Under the pieces are notes generated by a model, which saw only the letters and a list, made by a program, of their open reading frames with translations, was not told where the DNA came from and did not search any database. Positions 11,575-22,789 of a DNA stretch of 64,000 bases are shown one piece after another (positions within the stretch are counted from its first letter, which is position 1; each line of letters starts with the position of its first letter). The DNA is taken from positions 186,001-250,000 of the forward strand of contig WEDG01003494.1 of assembly GCA_017591395.1 (NCBI GenBank). Reading direction: 5' to 3'. A program made the position numbers and the translations under genes. Origin of the DNA: Schistocephalus solidus (lineage: Eukaryota; Platyhelminthes; Cestoda; Diphyllobothriidea; Diphyllobothriidae).

Positions 11575-12600
11575 CATTTTCTCGGTTATTTGGTTGCTGA
11601 AATCAAAACAGTGAGCAGGCAAATTTACTAAAGTGGTATATAACTTACCTGGCGGCCTCTTACCTTGGGGCCTTCGTCGGGATTGCATTTGGAGCCTCAT
11701 CTGGGAGATGACGAGGCGGTGATCTGTCCAACCATCGGCATCGCAGATCACCTTGGTTACGAGCACGTCCTGTCGATCTCGCCTATGGACGAGAACATAG
11801 TCCAGTAGATGCCAGCGCCACGACCGAGGGTGCATCCACGTGGCCTTCTCCCGCGTCAGAAGGCGGAAGAAGGTGTTGGTCAGCAGGAGACGGTGTTCCG
11901 AACACGTTTGCAGAAGAAAGAGGCCGTTATCGTTAGAACTACCGAGACCGTGGGGACCCAGCACTCCCTGCCAGGCAGCGTGGTCCGTCCCGACGCGGGC
12001 GTAGAAGTTACCAAGGACAATTAACTTGTCCTCTTTCGGCAAAGTCGCCAGCAGGGCGTGTAGGTCCTCGTAGAATTTGTCCTTCGCCGCATCAGAGCTC
12101 GTCATTGGGGTAGTGTAGGCGCTGATGATGGTGGCGAACTTGTCTCCCCGAAGAGGCAGGCGGAGGCTCATCAGGCGATCATTGCTACCCTGCGACAGAC
12201 GGGGCATACGTCCCACGATGTCGTTCCGGATGGCAAAGGCAACACCAGCGTCGCGTCGCTCTGCCTTTGGCTAGCCGCTCCAGAAGAAGGTGTAGCCGGC
12301 ACCCACCTCCTCCAGCTGACCCTGCTCAGAGAATCGGGTCTCGCTGAGAGCAGCAATGTCCGCCTTGTGGCACACCAGTTCTTGAGCGACTAGCGCCGTC
12401 CTCCGTTCCGGCCGGTTTGTCCTAGGAAACGAACATTCTAGGCTGCTAGTGTGAGTGGACTCACACGAGCGGCCTGGAGGGTATGGCACGGGGGATGGGG
12501 GCGGGGGTTTTGTTGTTCTTTTGAGTTTTACGACCGCGTATTTTGCGATCTGTGAGCTGCGGCCGGCTGCAGAAGACGTGAGACCCAGCATTTGTTTAGG
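11575..12600 (-). pseudogene. LINE copy A, APE-type endonuclease
   Basis: Endonuclease domain that would nick target DNA to prime reverse transcription. It starts with a low-complexity, proline-rich leader, then KADIAALSETRF (the SETR motif with the catalytic glutamate). The frame is interrupted by a TAG at about 12271-12273 and resumes in the same frame with [16 protein letters not shown]. The metal-binding motif normally read as GDFNAR is GNFYARVG here, so the Asp and Asn are both changed. The C-terminal [10 protein letters not shown] (the DH motif) is intact. The domain then runs to NQITEK, where the 325-bp deletion joins it out of frame to the RT. The splice-like block inside its C-terminus is discussed under rejected items. 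Confidence 0.8.
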
Positions 12601-13560
12601 GCACCTTTTCTAGCCCCTTCCTCCGCGAAGAGACAAGCAGTGCTATCCCTTAATAGGGCTGCTAAGACATTCAAGACTGCTGCCGAACTCCACTATGGGT
12701 CATGGTTTTGTTTTAGTGGGAGAGCGACCCGAGTTAGCCTGGACCGCCTACGGGGTTGCTGTCACCCCCACCGTAGGACTTTTTGAGAGGGGGGGGGAGG
12801 TGGGAAGTTCGGGAGTCAGACATACCGGGTGTGGAGGCACACGCAACACCGGAGACCCTAACCTGGTTTAGCCCGCCGGTCGTGACGGTTGCCCGGGGTG
12901 TGGCCGCTGGTAAGACCCCAGCTAGAGGAGCCACAGGTGGGAGTTGGGTACCAGTTAGAGGCGGCCACAAGAGCATTCACCACCTGTACGAGACAAATGG
13001 AGCGACCAAATGCTATCGGTGTGGTGCTACCCCTAACTGGTATCCCTACACCTCGGACACACACCCACACACAATCACACAACTGTATATATGCTGGAGT
13101 ATTGCCGTGCAGGCTAAAACACGCATAAGTGCCGGGTTCCCGTAGCGAATTTGACCGGCGTCAAGACGTAAGCGCACGAAGGGGTCTCTGGGCCTCGGAG
13201 ACGTAAATCTGTGCAAAGGCCCATCTCGGGTCAATTGATTGGCGGCTAAGTGATCGTTTTCGCACCAGGCGGTCCGGCATCCGGCCGGACCTTACGACCA
13301 CCAACATGGCAGCATCCCATGGATTGCTGTGAGGAGCAGATGCGTGACGGAACCGGAACAAATGGACAAGGGCGGTGGAGAGGGCAGACCTAATGGCTTG
13401 GCGGTGACCGAGGCGATGGATCGTGAGATCGGCTCGCCGGACGACCACACGCGGCAGAGACGTCAACAAACGACCAGCATTTGCTTTGCAGCTAGATCAC
13501 GCACACCCTCAGGTCACCAGGTGAGACGTGACCCCCCAGCATCGGAATATTGCTGCACCC
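12600..13560 (-). other. Putative 5' region of LINE copy A
   Basis: Lies upstream of the endonuclease on the minus strand and carries G+C-rich open frames (12976-12734 and 13469-13161) without a domain I recognise. Copies B to E are truncated and do not reach it, so the assignment to the LINE rests on position only. An ORF1-like protein is not evident. Confidence 0.4.
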
Positions 13561-13580
13561 CACAGTTGAAGCCTGTGTGC

Positions 13581-13583
<3 letters not shown>

Positions 13584-13654
<71 letters not shown>

Positions 13655-13686
13655 GGAGGGAGGGAGGGAGGGAGGGAGGGAGAGAG
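13584..13686 (+). repeat. Compound (GT)n(GA)n(GGGA)n microsatellite
   Basis: About 15 GT units, then about 19 GA units, then GGGA/GGAG repeats, contiguous and almost pure. It abuts the presumed 5' limit of LINE copy A. Confidence 0.95.
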
Positions 13687-13689
13687 AAC

Positions 13690-14905
13690 GATAAAGCGAG
13701 GATGGGGGCTAAGATAACCGCTACCCCCACCTTTATCTTGGTGACGGCCCTGGCTCAGCTTTCTTGTCACTCCAGTACTTCCTAGTGTTGATTGAAAACA
13801 TCAAAATCAAGCGGGATACACTAGCGTCAAAACAGCCGTGGCAGCCGTCGGCATGGGAGCACATAAAAACGTCGTCACAGAAAGATGAATTCTCCTTGTT
13901 TTCTGATGGGGTTTAAACCCTTTGAGGTCCACTCCACTTCCTAGTCTTTCGTGGTTTTTGGATGAATCTATATATTTAGGCACTGTACTTTCCCTATCTT
14001 ATATGACAAAAGGATGCATGCTTATTTCGAAGATGAAGGGGCAATCACTAAGACAGTTTTTGTTTCGCGTTTGAATTTTCGATCGACGTAGTCGCATATT
14101 TACTATAAGAGACCGATGGGTTCCCCATGAGGTTAGCAATAGAAGGCAGAAAGGTGAACGGCATCATTTCTCGCTTGAAAAATTATAAAAAAACAGAAGA
14201 CTGTTACAACAATGACCCTTCCCCTTCGGTTACTCTACATGAGAATAACCTGGGAATCTCGTTACCTGCGACAACCGAAATATCGGTCTATTGGCTAAAT
14301 GACGGAGCTAAATAGGACTGCCTGCCCATCAGCGTAGCACGAGACCACTTATCAGCACACGTCAGGTCAGGTGACAATGTAAGATAAGCCTTGGCTGTCT
14401 CGTGTATCTCCTTCTCCACCGATCTATAACAGAGCTAGTACCCCGAGTAACGCAAATGGCAAAGGATGTTCTAAATACCTTTAATAGCCTTGTTGTTAGA
14501 ACTAGCAGCTCCTTCAAAAGAAGATTTTCTGTATAACAGGAGCGTCAGTCGACCGTTTACCTCTGGTGGAGCCGGACAGGGTCATGTAACACTGATAAAG
14601 GCGTAGGAGCCAACGGGGTAGACTGATAGACGACGGTTATCTCATAAAAACTACCGGTTTTCATTGAGTTTACCCTTAGCCAACAAAAAAGATTATACGG
14701 CCCTACTTTGGGTGATTAGTCCGGGGAAGGTCTCCATAACTCTCGAACTAAACAGCCATGGAGACTTTTCATGCATTTTCAAATGTCTTACCTAATAAAG
14801 CCTATTCAATTACTTGAAATTATGAGAAACTGGGGCAAGGTTTTATTGTTATAAAAAAACGTAATTTTCGTTATGTTAGGAAAAATGCGCCAGGAAAACC
14901 GGTAG
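13690..14905. other. Anonymous sequence
   Basis: Short frames only; no motif, no shared repeat seen. Confidence 0.35.
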
Positions 14906-14912
14906 GGAGCGG

Positions 14913-15132
14913 TTGTGCCACCCCCTCCCGGGCAGAACACGGGAACAGCAACTGCCCGTAATACGGATGGCTTTGCGCCAGGGAAATAAGAGATAGGGCT
15001 AGGGTTAAGATGAGGGTCATGTTTAAGGCTTGTGTTAGGGTCAGGACACGGGAATATGTACCCTTCCTGGAATGTGGCGCAAGAGCACTTGCGTTTCTGG
15101 TCCCGTATTCTACAGAGTGGACCATATAACCG
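14913..15132 (+). repeat. MITE-like repeat with telomere-like core, copy 3
   Basis: Left end has the cagaacacgggaac and acggatggctttgcgcc blocks. The core contains gggctagggttaagatgagg. The right part reads gtcaggacacgggaatatgt then acccttcctggaatgtggcg, and it ends in accatataacc. The reverse complement of the right end (ggttatatggtcc...) matches the left end of other copies, showing terminal inverted repeats. The core is shorter than in copies 1 and 4. Confidence 0.65.
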
Positions 15133-15134
15133 CT

Positions 15135-16170
15135 TCCGACCTGAAATCGGCTGCAATTTGGGATCAACTATCCCTCTGAATAAACACCCAAAATTGGTAA
15201 CCCGAGATATGAGTTCACCTAGCTCATTTCAAGTCCAAATCCAGACTTACGAGGGTCCAGCAATGAGAAGCTTGATTTACAGCATGAGCGGATCGAACTA
15301 TACTGCAATAGTATTCAAAGAGGTCTGTTATAGCCTACTAACAGCACGTGACAAAATTTATACGGGGTGAAACACTGGAATGTTCTTGTTTCATGACCTA
15401 CACTATTGGGAGTTTGAAAAGATCAATTACAGGGCTAGAACATGGAAGGACCAAATTCTGTGTAAAATGGTAGTATTTTAACCCTATAAATCAGATATTT
15501 TATTAATTCAACCAGCAGCAAACATACAATGTTTAAGCTTACTAAAATGCTGCAGAACCATAAAGATCGATCAGCCCTTCATTCAGAAGGCATTTCGTTC
15601 AATAGCGCTTGATAAAATTTTTGTGTGGTCAGTAACATTTTACTCTACTCGATATAGTTATGCTCATCCCAGATTTGAGAGATCTCAATGATGCGAAGCG
15701 TACCTCTACACACGTGACGATAAGCGGCGGTGGGCACGGAAAGCTTGACAAATCCTGTCCGGCAACGGGGACAGAATACTGAAGGCCCAAGAACCACCTC
15801 CATGTCCTAACGATCTCTCTTCTGCCAGCTTTTGGGCTGATCTCCTCTTTTATGCCTCTAGAAGGCAATGGGCGCCAGATGGAGGGTAGCAACACTGAGC
15901 TCCTGAGGCGCAAAACAAAATAATTGTCCACACCACACCAGTCAACATCACTGTATGTCCTCTGATATCCTCGTGATGCTGCCGCAGCACGTAGGGATTA
16001 GCTCATTCGAGATAAAGTCGGTATAATTCAATCAAAGGATGGTTCTCAAGCAGTCTTAGTCAAACACGCCAAGTTTTCGCTCATCATCCAGGTGCACCAA
16101 CCAGTATGTATAAATGTAGCGGAAGACTGGCCGGACAACGGCGCGCCACACGCTGAACATTGTTGCGATA
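15135..16170. other. Anonymous sequence
   Basis: No frame longer than about 100 codons and nothing with a recognisable domain. Confidence 0.35.
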
Positions 16171-16370
16171 GTAACGGTGTGATGGCTTCTTGAAATACCC
16201 TCTCAAGGCCTCACAAATTAACTAAGAGCTATGAATAACTTTGCACAGTGACTATCAGCCAAACGTTACACATTGGTCATGTGACAACGACTCGATGCAA
16301 TCTACCAGTGGCGTTTTAACGCGCGATATATTGCATATGAGAACTCGTTCGCCCAATTTATAGACACGCT
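16170..16370 (+). repeat. Diverged tandem relative of the inverted-repeat arm's edge
   Basis: About 16180-16290 resembles 16541-16650, inside the left arm: aattaacta, then an aactttgca block, then a catgtg block in the same order and spacing, with identity around 70% by eye. It lies directly outside the arm, so the arm edge may be a unit of an older tandem pair. Confidence 0.4.
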
Positions 16371-16437
16371 GTCGGGTGCCTATAGAGGAGACAGACCCTT
16401 TGCTGCCATGACAGTCGATCCAGTAGCATGCGCGCAG

Positions 16438-16520
16438 GCCTATGGTTAAGCTGATCCGACTGCACTGGAACGGCCACGTTGTGAGGGTGCCTGATAGGTG
16501 TACACTACCGGTAGTCACGG
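16438..16520 (+). pseudogene. RT C-terminal fragment in opposite orientation inside the left arm
   Basis: Encodes LIRLHWNGHVVRVPD on the plus strand, clearly related to the LINE C-terminal block [17 protein letters not shown] seen in copies A and B. The main RT remnant of this arm is on the minus strand, so the arm is a chimera of pieces in opposite orientation. Too short to have any function. Confidence 0.55.
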
Positions 16521-17159
16521 CCATGGTAGACAACAGTAATGGGGTAATGAATCCTTTAAGACCTCTGTCGAACCTCCACGAATTAACTAAAGGACATGGA
16601 AAACTTTGCATATTTAGTATCAGTTAAATTTCACATGTGGATCAAACGGCAAGCATGAGGCGCAAATCTCCAGTGCCCTTGTGACGGGTGAGACATCGTA
16701 TGTGATAACGCGCACGCCGCATTTATGTGAGCATTATGTCTTTTATTAAGCTAGGACATTCGAAGGGGAGTACTAACGCGCATTTGGCATATATGGACAG
16801 AGGCCTTCATGTCACACCAATCAATTCGTCAAATCTCATAACCAGTAGAACAAAAGGGACTCTGATGGACGGTTGGTGCATGGGAGAAGGAAGAGAAATT
16901 GACTCCAGTCCTAAGTAATCCTCCATCATCAAGTCAGCACATTTCTCGTACGTGTGAACTTATCCGAATGAGATAAAATTCGCGGCTTGGAGGGTCGCCA
17001 AATGAAAATCAGTCCTCCTTTAGACGGATAATAAGCGCACAATGGCTCCATCTGACTCTAACCATTGTGAAACCTAACCTAATAATCCTGCTACTTGTAG
17101 AGTTAATGATCAGGCCAAGTGTGGCACGCGTATACGAGATCTTTAGCTGTGTCAGTTAC

Positions 17160-17960
17160 CGTGACACGACAATCTATAGGTTCTTGAAATAGTTTTGTTA
17201 TCGTCGCATGGTGTGAATGCGTAGACGGTGTGAGGTATGTGCAGCACAGTTGTGCTTCACGCTACTCAGGTGCACATGAAACGCACGGATAAGCTAGCCT
17301 CATTGGACAGTTGTGAACCCCAATACTTGCGACGGTCAAACTTTCGGTCTCTTGGTTGGGAGAGATAGTCAAGTCGGTCGGTCCCTCTACCAGCACAAAG
17401 TATCGAAAGTTTTAATGAGCTGCATCTATTCTCAGGGAGATTAATTCTTCATTTTAAAGATATTGTGACGAATTAAAAGACGTTCTCTAAGGTTTAATAC
17501 AACCCCGTAAGTAAGTTTTCATATTTTCTACACAAGTTCGGTGGAGGCCTCGTTCAGAGGTAGCTGAAACTGTCCACTTCTTCAAACTGACCACCTCGAA
17601 TGGCAGATTCTAATCAAAAATACTGCTCACGCACACTTTGGGCTTTCTATCGCCGACAAATAAGCCGACTGATTTGGTGACCTTATTCACCCATGACATT
17701 TTGAAGGTTGTCCGAGGTTGTCCGACTAGTAGGGGATGTCGTCAGCATAGTCCAGGACAGTTAACTGACACTTGGATGTAAGTGCAACACTGGCAAAATC
17801 ACACAGAACACTTCCGAGAACCATTTCAATGATATAGTCGAACAAAATGGCTATAAAAAGCCAGAAAGCCTATCGACTTATTGGAAGAGGCCGTTGAGGA
17901 TAGAAACTTTATCTTGTCTCCCTTCTCGAAGACGGGCACAGGGATGGCTTCGCCCCGGGA
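17160..17960 (-). pseudogene. RT remnant, left arm
   Basis: Mirror of the right-arm remnant. On the minus strand it has a PVFEKGDK block (fingers), a large internal deletion, then CQLTVLDYADDI (motif C, YADD) followed at once by a stop, then EEVDSFSYL with a stop, then RKYWGSQLSNEASLS from the C-terminal region. The same lesions occur in the right arm. The family is a YADD-type LINE different from copies A to E. Confidence 0.7.
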
Positions 17961-18988
17961 ATCAGGAACAAGTTAATCGAATCGGGAAGCAGGAGACCGG
18001 TATGGTCACACATGTTTCATAGACTTTAGCGCGAATGCTATCCTCTCAGGGCGCCTTGGTTTATGCGTACGCTCTATATTTCGTCACTGATTTCGTCCCG
18101 CTGAGAAACGTCACACGACGCCGCATAGGTCGAAGAGGACTACAACTCCGTTGGAGGATAAAGGGGGGCGTTGTAAGGATCATTGAAATTGAGAAAGCGC
18201 TGAAAATGCTCTTAGCCGACGGGTCAGCAACAAAGTTTTCATTGATGCCACAAATAAGCTCGATCAGCACAGAGGGCCTATGACTTCGTTTACTAATAAT
18301 TTGGTATAATTTTCTAGTTCTAGTGGCCTTTACTCCTCCCTGTTGCCATGCGAACAGAACAGTTCGCCTAGGAAATTTTCTGTTGCCTTCTCCTTCAATT
18401 TGGGCCTTAAAATAGGACCGAATTTATAGGCTCATGGCCTCGGCTGCGCTTGGTTGTCGTCACTTTACGACTTCAAGGCGTCGTGCATGTGACAATTTAG
18501 TTGCACCTGACAGGTGATATGGTAGGCTTGTGCAAACGAGAACATGCTCTGACCTGTAGGTGTTGTCAACATTGGCACCATGCATCAAAAGCTGCTATCC
18601 TGAAATCAGCTACAAACCAACGGATCACTAGTTTTAGTCAGTCTGCCTGGCCGCATGGCAGTCGTTTGAATATCTGCTTAACACACGGCTACAGTGCTGC
18701 TACATCCCTGCATTACTGACAGATAGCTGATTCTGGCTATCTAAGCTCGGCAGTTCCTCAGCGCTGTCTTATCAACAGCAAGATGAAAGCGTTTGAGGAG
18801 TCGTTTGACTCAGCCGACCAGCTCAGACTCCGGCAACAATTGACAGATCACAACGAGGGAGTCTTTCAAACGTCACCTACGATGGCAAGGTAAGTTTATT
18901 TAGTGTTCTGGTCGGTAGTTAATGTTAGGGAGCAGACCTGAACAACGCAGATGCTAGGAAAATGTCCCTCCAGGTCGTCTGTAAGTAA

Positions 18989-19096
18989 GCTGACCATTGC
19001 CTGGTTCTCGTGCAAAAACTGCATTAATCGTCTATTGTGTTAGCTGACCATTGACTGGTTCCCGTGCAAAAACTGCATTAATCGTCTATTGTGACG
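18989..19096 (+). repeat. 54-bp tandem duplication
   Basis: Two adjacent units starting gctgaccattg at 18989 and 19043 differ at only two positions over about 51 bases. The second unit is where homology with the right arm resumes, so the duplication sits at the border of the left-arm-specific insertion. Confidence 0.85.
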
Positions 19097-19454
19097 GGGG
19101 ATCGCCACACCGTGTCTGCCAGAGGAGTCGCATGGGCTGCTGTTGCAGAGGGTGGGATGGGAACAGACCCGCATTGTACTGGGCACGTCCGCACATTACA
19201 GCATCTACTACTAGGAGTCGAGCTCTGCTTATGCGGTGTAGCTCGCCTACTAATCATCTGTATCATTGGACCAGGACTGAGGGAGCGTTAATTTCGGCAG
19301 GCGTCACATCATGGATCGTGATACTCGAGTCGAACACTTTTCCATGAGGTTTCTCAGGAATTTTGAGCAGTTGGGGAACCCTAACAGCTATATGGACGTT
19401 TTTTTGTGATTTTTCATAGGACAGTCCGCGTGCCCTACCTCATGCGTTGTTACA

Positions 19455-21360
19455 CTACGATGCGGTGATGCAAGACCGAAGCTTCGACCTCCACCAGGTA
19501 AGTTAAATACTTTTATATTAAATTTGCCTGCTCACTGTTTTGATTTCAGCAACCAAATAACCGAGAAACTGGAGGACCTGCATACTCCAGATGATAATGC
19601 TACCGTTGAGACAAGATGGTGTCAACTGCGAAATATCATCCAGTCCACCGCCCTCGAAGTCCTCGGACGCGCACGCCGTTAACACCAGGACTGGTTTGAC
19701 GACAATGACGCCAACATCAGCAACGTACTCGCGGAGAAGAATGGACTACACAAAGCCTACATGGACCTTCGGACTGACGCCACCAAAGCAGCCTTTTTCA
19801 GATGCCGGCGCCTTGTACAGCAATGGCTGCGGGAGATGCAAGATGCCTGGATGATACGAAAGGCTGAGGAAATCCAGGGCTATGCGGACCGCAATGAACT
19901 GAAAAACTTTTTTAAAGTCATCAAGGCCATCTACGGCCCGTGCATCAAGGGGACCGCACCGCTGCTCAGCTCTGACGGCACAACCCTGCTGACAGAGAAA
20001 TCGCAAATTCTGAAGCGCTAAGCCGAGCACTTCAGAGGTGTCCTTAATTGCGCATCAGCCATCTCCGATGCTGCCATTGACCGGCTCCCTCAAGTGGACA
20101 CGAACAATGACCTGGATCTGCCGCCTTCCCTACCAGAAACCATCCGGACCGTGCAGAAGATTTCCAGTGGTAAAGCACGGGCATATGACGCAATCCCACC
20201 GGAAGTCTACAAGCACGGTGGGCCCCGGCTGATGGCAGAACTCACAGCACTCTTCCAGGAGATGTGGCGCCAAGGACAATATCCTCAGGATTTCAAAGAC
20301 GCGACCATCGTCCATCTCTACAAGCGGAAGGGGAACCGGCAACTCTGTGATAATCACAGAGGCATCTCGTTGCTCAACATCGCCGGGAAGATCTTCGCCC
20401 GTATCCTTCTCAATCGTCTGAACGGTCACATTGGGCAAGGCTTGCTCCCGGAAAGCCAATGTGGCTTCCGCCGACACCGCGGAACAACCGATATGATCTT
20501 TGCCGCCCGCCAGCTACAAGAGAAGTGTCAGGAGATGCGAACTCACCTTTAAACTACCTTAGCGGATTTAACAAAAGCCTTTGACACGGTGAATCGCGAC
20601 GGACTGTGAAAATTTGTGCAGAAATTCGACTGTCATGAGCGGTTCACGCACATTGTGCGTCAGCTTCATGACAGGATGACGGTGCGTGTCTCTGACAAAA
20701 GGAAGGTATCCGAAGCATTCTCAATGACCAACAGAGTGAATCAGGGCTGCGTACTGGCCCCCAACCTGTTCAGTCTCATGCTCTCTGTTATGCTGATGGA
20801 CGCCCACCGTGATGAGCACCCTGGGATCCGCATCGCCTACGGAAATGACGGGCACCTCAACAGTCAGCGTATGCAGGCCCCAACGCGCATGTCCACGACT
20901 ATAGGCCTCCCGTGTGGAATCACCACGGTATTCACCTGAACACAAAACTGAAGATGTACAAGGTCGTCGTCCTGACGACACTCCTTTACGGAGCGAAAAC
21001 CTGGACCATCTACTCGAACCAAGCTAGGAAGCCAAATTACTTACATCTCAGCTACCTCTGCAGATTACTGAAGCTGAGATGGCAAGACAGGATCCCGGAC
21101 ACGGGAGTCCTGGAGCGGAACGAAATCCTCAGCACCCACCCCATACTGAGTTAAATGCAACTGCGATGGAACGGCCACCTGGTGAGAATGAACGACGAGA
21201 GACTTCCCGAACGACTTTTTTACGGAGATTTCGCCACGAGTGCACGCCGACAGGGAGGTCAAAAACGACGCTACAAGGACACTTTGAAGAAATCGCTGAA
21301 GCAACTGTAAATCACCCCGGCGACCTGGGAGGACCTCGCCCAGGATAGACCGGCATTTAG
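19455..21360 (+). pseudogene. LINE copy B, reverse transcriptase lacking the FADD motif
   Basis: Endonuclease-RT linker (HQDWFDDNDANISNVLAEK; YADRNELKNFFKVIKAIYGP), finger motifs NHRGISLLNIAGKIFARIL, motif A LADLTKAFDTVNRDGL, then motif B-like NRVNQGCVLAPNLFSLM. After [11 protein letters not shown] (about 20903) the sequence jumps to [16 protein letters not shown], skipping about 100 residues that include motif C. The C-terminal part ([35 protein letters not shown]) follows. Stops at about 19681 (R*HQDW), 20019 (LKR*AEHF), 20550, 20607, 21154 and 21307. The last two interrupt a frame that otherwise continues straight into the finger domain. Confidence 0.85.
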
Positions 21361-21367
21361 AAGATCC

Positions 21368-22331
21368 ATGAAGACTGGTGCAGCAACCTATGAGGCTAAC
21401 CTGATCTCCGCTGCTAAGGCCAAAATGGCGGCTCGCAAGTCACAAGCACCGCGGATCAACACCATCAATGCCCAAGCCCTCCCAACGTGTCCACCCTGTC
21501 AACGCACATTCCGCGCGCGAATCGGCCTTGTCGGACATATTCGAACTCGATACAAAAACAATCCAACAACCGCAACTTCTGCCACACCTGCCTCAGACCC
21601 CTCAATGACGACCACCCCAACCACTGATTACAACTTAATCGATGCCCACCACCCACGATCATCGATGCCATCCTACCTCCTCGACTCCATGCGCCGATTA
21701 CGGCGACGAACACCACTTAACCCACTCCCACCACCTCAGTAGCCACCTCCGACTACCTGCCACCTGCTACCTCCAACACCACCACCGCCCCCAGTACCAG
21801 CGATTGCTCTCGGTACTAACCTGGCCTCATTGCGATCGCACATTCACCTCACACATCGGCCTGGTCGGTCACTTGCGAATCTATCACACAGAAAATGGCG
21901 AACTAGTGCCTGGAGCACCAACACACAGCAGATACCGCCGCCTCCAATACCCTCACTGCCCACGCACATTCACTCATCGCGTGGGCCTGCGCGGTCACAT
22001 GCGCATCCATGTAAGCGGAATCCACCGCTATGCCAACATATCTTGCGCACCCATAAACAAGTCCCATAGTCCTCCCATGAGCTCGACTACCAGCACCTGC
22101 AACAGAGCCCCCGCAGACTCAGCACCTCCCGACCTATCTTGTTCTCATTGTCACCGCACATGCGCGTCACGCATCGGCCTGATCGTTCACTTTGAAAACC
22201 CATCACACAGAGCCCGGCAAACTTGTGCCAGGAGCACCAACATACACCCGCTGCACCCGACGCAACTGTTCTCACTTCCCACACATATTCACACAGCGCA
22301 TGGGCCTATTAGGTCGCATGCGTCTCCATGA
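21368..22331 (+). pseudogene. LINE copy B, zinc-finger domain
   Basis: The first frame (21368-21742) is in the RT frame and carries CPPCQRTFRARIGLVGH, the equivalent of copy A finger 1, with its last metal ligand lost. A frameshift leads to 21642-22331. That frame has WPHCDRTFTSHIGLVGHLR and YPHCPRTFTHRVGLRGHMR (first Cys replaced by Trp and Tyr) and CSHCHRTCASRIGLIVHF. Most fingers have lost a zinc ligand, so this copy is more decayed than copy A in this region. The 3' UTR follows, with the aatatcacggg and ttggaaggtt blocks. Confidence 0.75.
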
Positions 22332-22789
22332 AAACCTACGGTAGAACACCGCCAGCTAAACCACAACACTACATCTCTCCTCATCAGCCTCTGCACCTCA
22401 CATGATCACACGCAACACCACAAAAACATACTCCCAGTCGGCATAGTTGATTGAGTGGCAAGCATGATTCTTGGCTCCTTCTCCACGTGGCTTCTCTGCT
22501 GCACGTGTGATCAGAGCTTGAGAATATCACGGGATTTAAGCGCTGTGGGTTGGAAGGTTACCAACTGACAATTACACTCAAACCTCGCAGACAGTTCAAC
22601 GTGTGTTGTGTGGAGTGGCTGACTGGTGGTCTGAGAGTAAGAATGCGATGGTTCCTTCTTAAGGTGACCTTTGGCTATCATACATGTGAGATGTGAGCCG
22701 TTCAACCCCCTGTTGTGTGAAATCCTGGTGCTTGTGTTTAGGAGGACAAGGTCGTGTACGTAGTACGCGTAGGCGAGGTCACCGGTATC

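Larger units (their letters stand above)
8000..13560 (-). mobile_element. APE-type LINE with C-terminal zinc fingers, copy A
   Basis: The most complete copy. Read on the minus strand, the order is: 5' region (about 13560-12600), endonuclease, reverse transcriptase, a run of C2H2 fingers, then about 860 bp of 3' UTR ending near 8000. It carries nonsense codons, frameshifts, a deletion of about 325 bp between endonuclease and RT (junction near 11570), and a 10-residue loss in the RT. The 5' limit is uncertain; I place it beside the GT/GA microsatellite. The same 3' end occurs in copies C, D and E. The RT looks RTE/CR1-like, but the clade cannot be settled by eye. Confidence 0.8.
16371..19365 (-). 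mobile_element. Left arm of a long inverted repeat (decayed RT element)
   Basis: The reverse complement of this segment aligns with 31655-34125. Sampled stretches (for example 17041-17340 against 33121-33460) are about 98% identical by eye. Differences: the left arm has about 465 bp extra (about 18610-19076) containing a 54-bp tandem duplication, and the right arm has about 50 bp extra near 31855-31905. Similarity fades beyond about 19365. The strand is that of the RT remnant inside. It may be a composite repeat inserted twice or an inverted segmental duplication. Confidence 0.8.
19440..22785 (+). mobile_element. APE-type LINE with zinc fingers, copy B (5'-truncated)
   Basis: Begins within the end of the endonuclease (block RPPPGKLNTF, about 19460-19510) and runs through the RT, the finger domain and about 400 bp of 3' UTR. 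It has many stops. It lacks the catalytic FADD segment but retains the 325 bp missing from copy A. It sits just inside the left arm of the inverted repeat and is followed immediately by copy C. Confidence 0.8.

Noticed and set aside
11590..11660. Intron-like GTAAGT ... TTTCAG block inside the LINE (also at 19498-19550 in copy B)
   Set aside because: The 52-bp block is open and encodes a colinear segment ([17 protein letters not shown] in copy A, GKLNTFILNLPAH in copy B), so it is coding sequence with chance splice consensus, not an intron.
18781..18895. Exon-like open stretch ending in GGCAAG|GTAAGT, with a possible next exon at 19420-19497
   Set aside because: The donor and acceptor look good, but the second part overlaps sequence whose other frame aligns with the LINE endonuclease-RT linker. 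No protein family is recognisable and the arm is repeat-derived.
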